From Rhodobacteraceae bacterium UBA6141 (GTDB taxonomy: Bacteria > Pseudomonadota > Alphaproteobacteria > Rhodobacterales > Rhodobacteraceae): DNA of 15,652 nt. A program made the position numbers and the translations under genes. Shown here in pieces: positions 6,420 through 13,425 of this stretch (position 1 is its first letter; each line of letters opens with the position of its first letter). Under the pieces are notes generated by a model. The model had not been told where the DNA came from. It ran no database searches and saw nothing but the letters and a program-made list of their open reading frames with translations. The stretch lies in assembly GCA_002423245.1 (NCBI GenBank), contig DIVD01000004.1, positions 1 through 15,652 of the forward strand. Reading direction: 5' to 3'.

Positions 6420-7748
6420 ATGGCCCGTGCCGCACTCACCGGAACCCGCATCCGCGCCCGGCGGGCGCAACTGGGCCTGAAACAGGCCGAGCTTGCGCGG
6501 GCGATCGGCGTGTCGCCCGCCTATCTCAACCTGATCGAGCACAACCGCCGCCCGGTCTCGGACCGGCTGCTGGCGGCGCTGGCCGGCCCGCTTGGCATCG
6601 GCGCCGAGGCGCTGGCCGAGGGCGCCGAGCCCGCGCTGTTCGAGGCGCTGCGCGAAGCGGCGGCCGCCGCCCCCGGGGCCGAGAGCGACCGGATCGAGGA
6701 GTTCGCCGGCCGCTACCCCGGCTGGGCGGGGCTGCTGGCCGAGCGGCAGGGGCGGATCACCGCGCTGGAGCGCACGATCGAGGCGCTGACCGAACGGCTG
6801 GCGCATGACCCGAAACTGTCGGCGAGCCTGCACGAGGTGCTCTCGGCGGTGACCTCGATCCGCTCCACCGCGGCGATCCTGGCCGAGACCGACGACATGG
6901 AGCCCGACTGGCGCAGGCGCTTTCACGGCAACCTGCGCGATGACAGCGAGCGCCTGGCCGAGGCGGCGGAGGCGCTGGTCGGCTATCTCGATGCCGGGAC
7001 CGAGACGGGCCTGTCCTCGCCGCAAGAGGAGTTCGAGGCCTGGCTGGCCGCGCGCGACTACCGGATCGCCGACGCAGAAGACCCGGCCCCGGCACACCAG
7101 ACCCCGAAAGATCCGGCCCCGAAAGACCCGGCCTCGAAAGACCCGGCCTCGAAAGACCCGACCGGGGCCGCGCCGGAGCTTGCCTCCGCCGCCTCGCGCG
7201 CGCTGGCGCGGGGCTGGCTGGCGCGGGCACGGGCGGATGCCGAGGCGCTGCCGCTGGCCGCGCTGCGGAGTGCACTGGCCGAGACCGGGGGCGATCCGGG
7301 GCGGCTGGCAGAGCGGTTCGGGGTGCCGCCGCTGACGGTGTTCCGCAGGCTTGCCGGGCTGCCGCAAGGCCCCGGACTGGTGCTGTGCGACGGCGCGGGG
7401 GCGCTGACCTTCCGCAAGCCGGTGGAGGGATTCGCGCTGCCCCGCTTCGGCGCCGGCTGCCCGATCTGGCCGCTCTATCAGGCGCTCTCGCGCCCCGGCA
7501 CCGCGATCCGCGCCACGCTGGACATGGCCGGCCGGGTGCCGCGCCGCTTCCTTGCCTATGCCTGGTGCGAGGCGAGCTATCCCGCCGGCTTCGACGGCCC
7601 GCAGGTGCTGGAGGCGGGGATGCTGCTGCTGCCCGCCGGGGCCGCGCGCGCCCCCGCAGAGCTGCCGGTCGGCGCCACCTGCCGCATCTGCCCGCGCGCG
7701 GAGTGCCCGGCGCGGCGCGAGCCCTCGATCCTGACGGACGCGGCATGA
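6420..7748 (+). CDS. XRE-family regulator with HisKA-like segment and DUF2083/ScfR-type C-terminus
   Basis: A 442-residue DNA-binding regulator. Residues 8-62 form an XRE helix-turn-helix (RARRAQLGLKQAELARAIGV, then YLNLIEHNRRPVSDRLL). Residues 105-130 look coiled-coil. Residues 131-190 resemble a histidine-kinase dimerisation/phosphoacceptor domain: H-box-like HEVLSAVTSIRS with His138, then a second helix ending LAEAAEALVGYLD. No kinase ATPase motifs are present. A Pro/Lys/Asp repeat linker (229-248) follows, then a segment resembling the tail of an IrrE-type domain (LAERFGVPPLTVFRRLAGL) without an HExxH motif. The C-terminus (about 338-437) matches DUF2083: RFGAGCPIWPLYQALSRPG and CRICPRAECPARREPSI, with Cys421, Cys424 and Cys429. 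ScfR-family proteins respond to short-chain acyl-CoAs; targets here are unknown. Good Shine-Dalgarno CGGAGG at 6405-6410. Confidence 0.85.
   Translation: MARAALTGTRIRARRAQLGLKQAELARAIGVSPAYLNLIEHNRRPVSDRLLAALAGPLGIGAEALAEGAEPALFEALREAAAAAPGAESDRIEEFAGRYPGWAGLLAERQGRITALERTIEALTERLAHDPKLSASLHEVLSAVTSIRSTAAILAETDDMEPDWRRRFHGNLRDDSERLAEAAEALVGYLDAGTETGLSSPQEEFEAWLAARDYRIADAEDPAPAHQTPKDPAPKDPASKDPASKDPTGAAPELASAASRALARGWLARARADAEALPLAALRSALAETGGDPGRLAERFGVPPLTVFRRLAGLPQGPGLVLCDGAGALTFRKPVEGFALPRFGAGCPIWPLYQALSRPGTAIRATLDMAGRVPRRFLAYAWCEASYPAGFDGPQVLEAGMLLLPAGAARAPAELPVGATCRICPRAECPARREPSILTDAA
7104..7163 (+). repeat. Four in-frame 15-bp tandem repeats (PKDPA/SKDPA linker)
   Basis: Units of 15 bases (CCGAAAGACCCGGCC and variants) start at 7104, 7119, 7134 and 7149, and differ at only a few positions. 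They are in frame in the regulator gene and encode PKDPA, PKDPA, SKDPA and SKDPT (residues 229-248), a flexible charged linker between the HisKA-like segment and the C-terminal half. Near-identity at the DNA level suggests recent slippage expansion, so copy number may vary between strains. Confidence 0.85.
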
Positions 7749-7802
7749 GGGCGGAAAGCGCCGCGGCGCCGTCCGCCCCGCAGCAAGGCAGACAGAAGAA
7801 GC

Positions 7803-7848
7803 GGGGGGCTGTCTGCCCCCCCGCACCCCCGCACCCCCGAGGATACTT
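7803..7848 (+). repeat. Intergenic hairpin plus GAGGATACTT element, copy 1
   Basis: In the 129-base gap between the convergent regulator and preA genes. GGGGGGC (7803-7809) pairs with GCCCCCC (7815-7821) around the loop TGTCT. C-rich sequence and the box GAGGATACTT (7839-7848) follow. The same arrangement (hairpin with GTCT loop, CCCCCGAGGATA box) recurs at 14861-14899 and, inverted, at 14961-14993. It may serve as a transcript end for one or both genes, but no T-run follows the stem. Confidence 0.65.
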
Positions 7849-7877
7849 GGAACAAGGGGGGAAAGGCGCGCTTGCCC

Positions 7878-9182
7878 CTACTCGGCCGCCTCGCGGGCCA
7901 TCGGGTTGTTGGGGTGGCGCGTCCAGTTCGCATAGCCCGCCACCACGCGGCCGGTGCGCGGGTCCACGGCGCCCTCCGGCAGTTCGCGCATGGTGATGCA
8001 CTCCTCCACCGGGCAGACATCGAGGCACAGGTTGCAGGCGACGCAATCCTCGTCCTTCACCGTGAATACCCGCCCCGGACCCATGGCGATCGCCTGGTGG
8101 CTGGTATCCTCGCAGGCGGCATGGCAGCGCCCGCATCCGATGCACAGATCCGGGTCGATCTGCGCCTTGGTGACGTAGTTGAGGTTCAGGAACTGCCAGT
8201 CGGTCACGTTGGGCACCGCGCGGCCGACCAGTTCCGAGGTGGCGGCGAAGCCCTTGCCGTCCAGATAGTCCGACAGGCCCGAGATCATCTCCTGCACCAC
8301 CTTGAAGCCGTAGGTCATCGCGGCGGTGCAGACCTGCACGTTACCCGCGCCAAGCGCCATGAACTCCGCCGCGTCGCGCCAGGTGGTGATGCCGCCGATG
8401 CCGCTGATCGGCAGGCCGCGGGTTTCGGCGCTGCGGGCGATTTCCGCCACCATGTTCAGCGCGATCGGCTTCACCGCCGGGCCGCAATAGCCGCCATGGG
8501 TGCCCTTGCCGTCGATCATCGGCTCGGGCGCGAAGCTGTCGAGATTGACCGCGGTGATGGAATTGACGGTGTTGATGAGGCTGACCGCATCCGCCCCGCC
8601 GCGCTTCGCCGCCTCGGCCGGCTTGCGGATGTCCGCGATGTTGGGCGTCAGCTTGACGATGCAGGGCATGCGCGAGTGCGTCTTCACCCAGCGCGTCACC
8701 ATTTCGATGTATTCGGGCACCTGCCCCACGGCCGATCCCATGCCGCGTTCGGCCATGCCATGCGGGCAGCCGAAGTTCAGCTCTACCCCGTCGGCGCCGG
8801 TATCCTCGATGCGGGCGAGGATGTCCCTCCAGCTTTCCTCGTCGCAGGGGACCATCAGGCTGATGACCAGCGCCCGGTCCGGCCAGTCGCGCTTGACCGA
8901 CTTGATCTCGCGCAGGTTCACCTCCAGCGGGCGGTCGGTGATCAGCTCGATATTGTTGAGACCCAGCACCCGGCGGTCCGCGCCATGCACCACGCCATAG
9001 CGCGGGCCGTTCACGTTGACGACGGGCGGGCCTTCGGCGCCGAGCGTCTTCCACACCACCCCGCCCCAGCCCGCCTGAAAGGCGCGGCGGACATTGTATT
9101 CCTTGTCGGTCGGCGGCGCGGAGGCAAGCCAGAACGGGTTCGGAGAGGTGATGCCGATGAAGGTGGTGGTCAGGTCAGCCAT
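7878..9182 (-). CDS. preA: NAD(P)-dependent dihydropyrimidine dehydrogenase, catalytic subunit PreA
   Basis: With PreT this 434-residue cytoplasmic enzyme reduces uracil and thymine to dihydrouracil and dihydrothymine, the first step of reductive pyrimidine catabolism. Residues 1-310 are the FMN-binding dihydroorotate-dehydrogenase-like barrel: NFGCPHGMAERGMGSAVGQ (136-154), KLTPN (177-181), INTVNS (203-208) and SGIGGITTW (260-268). Two C-terminal ferredoxin motifs would hold [4Fe-4S] clusters: Cys347, 350, 353 and 357, and Cys380, 383, 386 and 390. Length is normal for bacterial PreA. Its ATG overlaps the preT stop by eight bases. The residue matching the mammalian active-site Cys (GLACGQ motif) is Val152. 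Its convergent neighbour is the regulator gene. Confidence 0.95.
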   Translation of the reverse strand: MADLTTTFIGITSPNPFWLASAPPTDKEYNVRRAFQAGWGGVVWKTLGAEGPPVVNVNGPRYGVVHGADRRVLGLNNIELITDRPLEVNLREIKSVKRDWPDRALVISLMVPCDEESWRDILARIEDTGADGVELNFGCPHGMAERGMGSAVGQVPEYIEMVTRWVKTHSRMPCIVKLTPNIADIRKPAEAAKRGGADAVSLINTVNSITAVNLDSFAPEPMIDGKGTHGGYCGPAVKPIALNMVAEIARSAETRGLPISGIGGITTWRDAAEFMALGAGNVQVCTAAMTYGFKVVQEMISGLSDYLDGKGFAATSELVGRAVPNVTDWQFLNLNYVTKAQIDPDLCIGCGRCHAACEDTSHQAIAMGPGRVFTVKDEDCVACNLCLDVCPVEECITMRELPEGAVDPRTGRVVAGYANWTRHPNNPMAREAAE

Positions 9183-10542
9183 GCGCCGCGCTCCCGGTCA
9201 GGAAAAGGTGGATGTCCTCGGCGGCGTCGCGGCCCTCGGCCACCGCCGTCACCGTCAGATCGTCGCCGCCCGCCGCGCAGTCGCCGCCGGCCCAGACGCC
9301 CGCCAGGCTGGTGCGGCCCGGGCCGGTGACGGCGATCTTGCCGCCCGCGAGAGCGAGGCCCTTCGGCATCTCGTCCAGCGTCTGGCCGATGGCCTTGAAC
9401 ACCTGGTCTGCGCGCAGCCGGAAGGTCTGCGGCAGAAGCTGCAGGCCGGGGCGGCCGCCCGCCTCGGGCGCCACCTCGCCGGTATAGGCGAACTCCACCT
9501 CGGCCACCGCACCGTTGCCGATGATCTGCAGGGGCGCCGCGTTGCAGATGATCCGCACGCCCTTCGAGGCGGCGAGGTCCTGCTCCACCACGCTCGCGCC
9601 CATCGCGGCGCGGGACCGGCGATAGACCAGCGAGACGGTTTCCGCCCCCAGCAGCTTCGCCTGCACCGCGGCGTCGATCGCGGTCATGCCGCCGCCGATC
9701 ACCACCACATCCCGGCCGATCGGCAGCGCGGCAAGGTCAGCGGCCTGCCGCAATTCGCGGATGAACCCGGTCGCGGGCAGCACATGCGCCATGTCCTCGC
9801 CCTCGACCCGCAGCGCGTTGACGCCGCCAAGCCCGAGGCCGAGGAACACCGCGTCATGCCCTGCCTGCAGGCCGTCCAGCGTGATGTCGCGGCCCAGCAT
9901 GGTGCCGGGCTTCGCCGCGATGCCGCCGATGCCCATCAGCCAGTCCACCTCGGCCTGCGCGAAGCCGCCCGCGACCTTGTAGGCGGCGATGCCATATTCG
10001 TTTAGCCCGCCCGCCTTGGGCCGCGCGTCGTAAAGCGTGACCTCGTGCCCCTTCATCGCCAGCCGGTGCGCCGCCGACAGCCCCGCAGGCCCCGCGCCGA
10101 CCACCGCGACGCGCTTGCCGCTGGGCTCCGCGCGGGGGAAGGGATGCGCGTTGCGGGCCATCAGCCTGTCGGTCGCGTGGCGTTGCAGGCGGCCGATCGC
10201 GACCGGCCTGCCCTCTGCCGCCTCGCGCACGCAGGCGCCCTCGCACAGCGTCTCGGTGGGGCAGACCCGCGCGCAGATGCCGCCAAGGATGTTCTGCGAG
10301 AAGATGGTGCGCGCCGCGGCCTCGGGCGTGCCGGTGGCGATCTGGCGGATGAACAGCGGAATGTCGATGGCGGTGGGACAGGCCGCCACGCAGGGCGCGT
10401 CATGGCAGAAATAGCAGCGATCCGCCGCCACCTGCACCTCATGCGGATCCAGCGGCGGCGCGATGTCGGCGAAGTTCCCGGCATAGCTTTCCGGCGAAAG
10501 CCGTCCGGGCACGATCCCCGGCGTCAGCTGGCTGTTGGTCAC
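9175..10542 (-). CDS. preT: NAD(P)-dependent dihydropyrimidine dehydrogenase, electron-transfer subunit PreT
   Basis: A 455-residue flavoprotein that takes electrons from NAD(P)H and passes them through Fe-S clusters to PreA. The N-terminal part has Cys43, 46, 51 and 55 and Cys94, 100 and 104 plus Gln120 (GRLQRHA). This spacing equals that of the two N-terminal clusters of mammalian dihydropyrimidine dehydrogenase, where a Gln is also a ligand. The FAD site is VVGAGPAGLSAA (147-158); the NAD(P)H site is VVVIGGGMTAID (279-290); AGGDCAAGGDDLTVTAVAEG (418-437) closes the FAD fold. The start is GTG at 10542, chosen for its strong Shine-Dalgarno and normal family length; the open frame extends to 10944 but overlaps accB. 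First gene of the preT-preA operon, divergent from accB. Confidence 0.94.
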   Translation of the reverse strand: MTNSQLTPGIVPGRLSPESYAGNFADIAPPLDPHEVQVAADRCYFCHDAPCVAACPTAIDIPLFIRQIATGTPEAAARTIFSQNILGGICARVCPTETLCEGACVREAAEGRPVAIGRLQRHATDRLMARNAHPFPRAEPSGKRVAVVGAGPAGLSAAHRLAMKGHEVTLYDARPKAGGLNEYGIAAYKVAGGFAQAEVDWLMGIGGIAAKPGTMLGRDITLDGLQAGHDAVFLGLGLGGVNALRVEGEDMAHVLPATGFIRELRQAADLAALPIGRDVVVIGGGMTAIDAAVQAKLLGAETVSLVYRRSRAAMGASVVEQDLAASKGVRIICNAAPLQIIGNGAVAEVEFAYTGEVAPEAGGRPGLQLLPQTFRLRADQVFKAIGQTLDEMPKGLALAGGKIAVTGPGRTSLAGVWAGGDCAAGGDDLTVTAVAEGRDAAEDIHLFLTGSAAHG

Positions 10543-10546
10543 CCGG

Positions 10547-10554
10547 ACCTCCCT
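10547..10554 (-). promoter_or_regulatory. Ribosome binding site fixing the GTG start of preT
   Basis: The minus strand reads AGGGAGGT four bases before GTG at 10542. No comparable site precedes the ATG codons further upstream in the same frame, so this decides the non-ATG start. Confidence 0.8.
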
Positions 10555-10592
10555 CGCGTTGCGTGCAGGGAAAGGCTGGCACAGCCCGGGTT

Positions 10593-10610
10593 TTTTATCA
10601 AACGGTAAAA
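10593..10610. promoter_or_regulatory. A+T-rich imperfect palindrome in the preT/accB intergenic region
   Basis: TTTTATCAAACGGTAAAA forms an imperfect palindrome (TTTTA/TAAAA arms, the next-but-one base also symmetric). It stands out in a G+C-rich 265-base gap between divergent preT (start 10542) and accB (10808). It begins 51 bases upstream of the preT start, so it is better placed to control preT than accB. It could be an operator or part of the preT promoter. For accB a -10-like TATAAC is seen at 10742-10747, without a clear -35. Confidence 0.4.
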
Positions 10611-10807
10611 TACCATCCCGACGCGCGCCGCGCCCCCCGGCCGCATCCGCGGCACCACGCGCCCCGCCTGCCCGGTTTTTCGGCAGATGACGGCGCGCCC
10701 GGGCGCCCAACTCGCGGCTTTCCTCGCCCGGAGCAAGCGCGTATAACCCCAGCGACCAAGGCGGAGCCCGCGACAGACGGGCGGCACCACACCTTCCGAG
10801 GACGGCA

Positions 10808-11293
10808 ATGACCAAACATCCCCATGAAACCGATGTGGCCTTCATCCAGGCATTGGCGGAGCTTCTGAACAAGAATGACCTGACCGAGCTTGCCGTGATG
10901 CGCGAATATGGCGAGAATGACAGCCTCGATGTCCGCGTCGTCAAGCAGGCGCCCGCGGTTGCCGCCCCGGCGCCGGTCTATGCGGCAGCGCCGGTCCCTG
11001 CCTCCGCCGCCTCGGGCGCCCCCGCAGCGCCCGCAGCCTCCGAGGATCCTGCCCGCCATCCCGGCGCCGTCGCCTCGCCGATGGTCGGCACCGTGTATCT
11101 GGCCGCCGAACCGGGCGCCGCGCCCTTCGTGTCGGTGGGCGATGCGGTGAAGGAAGGCCAGACGCTGCTGATCGTCGAGGCGATGAAGACCATGAACCAC
11201 ATCCCGGCGCCCAAATCCGGCATCGTGAAGCGCATACTCGTCGAGGACGGCAGCCCGGTCGAATACGGCGCGCCGCTGATGATCGTCGAGTAG
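10808..11293 (+). CDS. accB: Acetyl-CoA carboxylase biotin carboxyl carrier protein (AccB)
   Basis: A 161-residue carrier that holds biotin for acetyl-CoA carboxylase, the committed step of fatty-acid synthesis. Residues 1-46 are the conserved N-terminal domain (FIQALAELLNKNDLTELAVM). Residues 47-84 form an Ala/Pro-rich flexible linker typical of BCCPs. Residues 86-161 are the biotinyl domain, with VEAMKTMN placing the biotinylated residue at Lys127. GAVASPMVGTVYLAAEPGAA contains the thumb-like insertion of AccB-type carriers, which favours acetyl-CoA carboxylase over propionyl-CoA or pyruvate carboxylase. Followed after 21 bases by accC. The accA and accD subunits are not in the window. Confidence 0.96.
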   Translation: MTKHPHETDVAFIQALAELLNKNDLTELAVMREYGENDSLDVRVVKQAPAVAAPAPVYAAAPVPASAASGAPAAPAASEDPARHPGAVASPMVGTVYLAAEPGAAPFVSVGDAVKEGQTLLIVEAMKTMNHIPAPKSGIVKRILVEDGSPVEYGAPLMIVE

Positions 11294-11314
11294 GGCCGCG
11301 GAAGGTAACAAACG

Positions 11315-12661
11315 ATGTTCGAGAAGATCCTGATCGCCAATCGGGGCGAGATCGCGCTCCGCGTCATCCGTGCCTGCCAGGAGATGGGAATCAGGTCGGT
11401 CGCGGTGCACTCCACCGCCGACAGCGATGCGATGCATGTGCGCATGGCCGACGAATCCGTCTGCATCGGGCCGCCCTCCGCGACCGACAGCTACCTTTCG
11501 GTGCCCGCCATCGTCTCGGCCTGCGAGATCACCGGCGCCGAGGCGATCCATCCCGGCTATGGCTTCCTCTCCGAGAACGCCGCCTTCGTGCAGGTGCTCG
11601 AAGACCACGAGATCGGCTTCATCGGCCCCACCGCCGAGCATATCCGCATCATGGGCGACAAGATCACCGCCAAGGACACGATGAGGCGGCTGGGCGTTCC
11701 TTGCGTGCCCGGATCGGCCGGCGGCGTTGCGACGGTCGATGACGCGCAGCGCATCGCGTCCGAGATCGGCTATCCGGTGATCATCAAGGCCACGGCCGGC
11801 GGCGGCGGGCGCGGCATGAAGGTCGCCCGCGATGCCGAAGGGCTGGAGGTCGCCTTCCGCACCGCGCGGTCCGAGGCGAAGGCCGCCTTCGGCAATGACG
11901 AGGTCTATCTCGAGAAATACCTGCAACGTCCCCGCCATATCGAGATCCAGATCTTCGGGGATGGCAAGGGCCGCGCCGTGCATCTGGGCGAGCGCGACTG
12001 CTCCTTGCAGCGCCGCCACCAGAAGCTGCTCGAAGAGGCCCCGGGCCCCGCCATCGACGCCGAAACCCGCGCCCGCATCGGCAAGACCTGCGCCGACGCC
12101 GTGGCCGCGATCAACTATGTCGGCGCCGGCACCATCGAGTTCCTCTACGAGGATGGCAACTTCTACTTCATCGAGATGAACACCCGCCTGCAGGTGGAAC
12201 ACCCGGTGACCGAGGCGATCTTCGGCGTCGATCTGGTGCGCGAGCAGATCCGGGTTGCCGCGGGCCTGCCGATGTCCTTCGGGCAGGAGGATCTGGTGCT
12301 GAACGGCCATGCGATCGAGGCGCGGATCAATGCCGAAAGGCTGCCCGACTTCGTGCCCTGCCCCGGCAGGGTCAACGTCTTTCACGCGCCCGGCGGGCTG
12401 GGGGTGCGGATGGATTCGGCGCTTTATGCCGGCTACACGATCCCGCCCTATTACGACAGCCTGATCGGCAAGCTGATCGTGCACGGCCGCGACCGGCCCG
12501 AGGCGCTGGCCCGTCTGAAGCGGGCGCTTGGCGAGCTGATCGTGGACGGCGTCGATACCACGGTGCCGCTGTTCCACGCCCTGCTGGAGGAGCCGGACAT
12601 CCTCAAGGGCGATTACTCGATCCATTGGCTGGAACGGTGGCTGGCGGACTCCCTCTCCTGA
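11315..12661 (+). CDS. accC: Acetyl-CoA carboxylase biotin carboxylase subunit (AccC)
   Basis: A 448-residue ATP-grasp enzyme that carboxylates the biotin on AccB using ATP and bicarbonate. It starts MFEKILIANRGEIALRVIRA, the classic biotin-carboxylase N-terminus. Key residues visible are Lys116 and Lys158, the glycine-rich loop AGGGGRGMK (161-169), HQK (235-237), Glu275, Glu287 and Arg291 (FIEMNTRLQVEHPVTE). These agree with the E. coli enzyme to within one position, as does the length (449). It ends shortly after the C-terminal domain, so it is a single-domain subunit, not a fused propionyl- or methylcrotonyl-CoA carboxylase alpha chain. Shine-Dalgarno GGAAGG precedes ATG. Co-transcribed with accB. 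Confidence 0.97.
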   Translation: MFEKILIANRGEIALRVIRACQEMGIRSVAVHSTADSDAMHVRMADESVCIGPPSATDSYLSVPAIVSACEITGAEAIHPGYGFLSENAAFVQVLEDHEIGFIGPTAEHIRIMGDKITAKDTMRRLGVPCVPGSAGGVATVDDAQRIASEIGYPVIIKATAGGGGRGMKVARDAEGLEVAFRTARSEAKAAFGNDEVYLEKYLQRPRHIEIQIFGDGKGRAVHLGERDCSLQRRHQKLLEEAPGPAIDAETRARIGKTCADAVAAINYVGAGTIEFLYEDGNFYFIEMNTRLQVEHPVTEAIFGVDLVREQIRVAAGLPMSFGQEDLVLNGHAIEARINAERLPDFVPCPGRVNVFHAPGGLGVRMDSALYAGYTIPPYYDSLIGKLIVHGRDRPEALARLKRALGELIVDGVDTTVPLFHALLEEPDILKGDYSIHWLERWLADSLS

Positions 12662-12662
12662 C

Positions 12663-12740
12663 GGCGCCCCTGACTGCGGCGCCCCTGACTGCGGCGCCCC
12701 TGACTGCGGCGCTCATGACGGGGAGGCGCCCCTGCGCGCT
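12663..12740 (+). repeat. 15-bp tandem repeats between accC and aat
   Basis: GGCGCCCCTGACTGC occurs three times without a mismatch (12663-12677, 12678-12692, 12693-12707). A degraded unit (GGCGCTCATGACGGG) starts at 12708, and a partial one (GGCGCCCCTG) lies near 12725. The array begins one base after the accC stop and fills most of the 103-base gap. It is non-coding in the frames used by either neighbour. It is probably a slippage repeat and lengthens the accC-aat spacer. Confidence 0.8.
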
Positions 12741-12764
12741 GCCCCGCGCGTCGGAGCGCGCGCC

Positions 12765-13412
12765 ATGAGCCCGCCCCGCGGCCTCGATGTGCCGCCGCTG
12801 CTGATGCTGGAGGTCTATGCCGCCGGCGCCTTCCCGATGGCCGAAAGCCGCGACGATCCCGGCTTCAGCCTGATCGAGCCGCGGATCCGCGCCATCCTGC
12901 CGCTGGACGGCTTCCACATCTCGCGCTCGCTGGCGAAACGGATGCGGCAGGGCCGCTTCACCGCCAGCGCCGACACCGATTTCACCGAGGTGGTCGCCGC
13001 CTGCGCGAACCGCGAGGAAACCTGGATCAACCCGGCGCTGATGCGGCTTTACGCGGGGCTGCACGGGGCCGGCCATGCCCATTCCATCGCGGTGCGGCAG
13101 GAGGGCGCGCTCGTCGGCGGGGTGTTCGGCGTGTCTGTCGGCGCCGCCTTCTTCGCGGAAAGCATGTTCTCGACCCGCAGCGATGCGTCCAAGGCGGCGC
13201 TGGTCTGGCTGGTGGACCGGCTGCGCGGGCAGGGCTTCACCCTGCTTGACACCCAGTTCCTGACCCCGCATCTGGCCAGCCTCGGCGGGATCGAGATGCC
13301 CCGGGACGCGTTCCGCAAGCTGCTGGAACCGGCGGTGGCGCGGGGCGATGTGCGCTTCGGCCCGGCGGGCGCGCTGCCGGCCTCGGCAAGCCGCGCTCCG
13401 GGCGCAGGCTAG
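12765..13412 (+). CDS. aat: Leucyl/phenylalanyl-tRNA--protein transferase (Aat)
   Basis: A 215-residue cytoplasmic enzyme that adds Leu or Phe from aminoacyl-tRNA to proteins with N-terminal Arg or Lys, marking them for ClpAP through ClpS (N-end rule). Family motifs are YAAGAFPM (18-25), ETWINPAL (85-92), GHAHSIAV (103-110), LVGGVFGVSVGAAFFAESMF (116-135), ASKAAL (141-146) and LDTQFLTPHLASLGGIEMPR (161-180). Length is normal for alphaproteobacterial Aat. The start at ATG 12765 has GGAG eight bases upstream. It probably belongs to the accB-accC transcript, an arrangement common in Rhodobacteraceae. Only 13 bases separate its stop from that of the convergent DUF2155 gene. Confidence 0.94.
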   Translation: MSPPRGLDVPPLLMLEVYAAGAFPMAESRDDPGFSLIEPRIRAILPLDGFHISRSLAKRMRQGRFTASADTDFTEVVAACANREETWINPALMRLYAGLHGAGHAHSIAVRQEGALVGGVFGVSVGAAFFAESMFSTRSDASKAALVWLVDRLRGQGFTLLDTQFLTPHLASLGGIEMPRDAFRKLLEPAVARGDVRFGPAGALPASASRAPGAG

Positions 13413-13425
13413 AAAACCCCGAGCC

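Noticed and set aside
5041..6480. A 479-codon plus-strand frame covering the mscS-type gene
   Set aside because: Its protein is rich in Arg, His, Gln and Asp with no domain pattern, the usual shadow of a high-GC gene on the other strand.
7104..7163. CRISPR-like or regulatory direct repeats
   Set aside because: The units are contiguous, 15 bases long and in frame in a gene; there are no spacers.
9175..10944. Long form of PreT starting at 10944
   Set aside because: It would overlap accB and add 134 residues with no family similarity; GTG 10542 has a strong ribosome binding site.
10598..12625. A 675-codon open frame antisense to accB and accC
   Set aside because: It mirrors strongly biased G+C-rich codons of accB and accC, has no recognisable domain, and the sense genes are certain.
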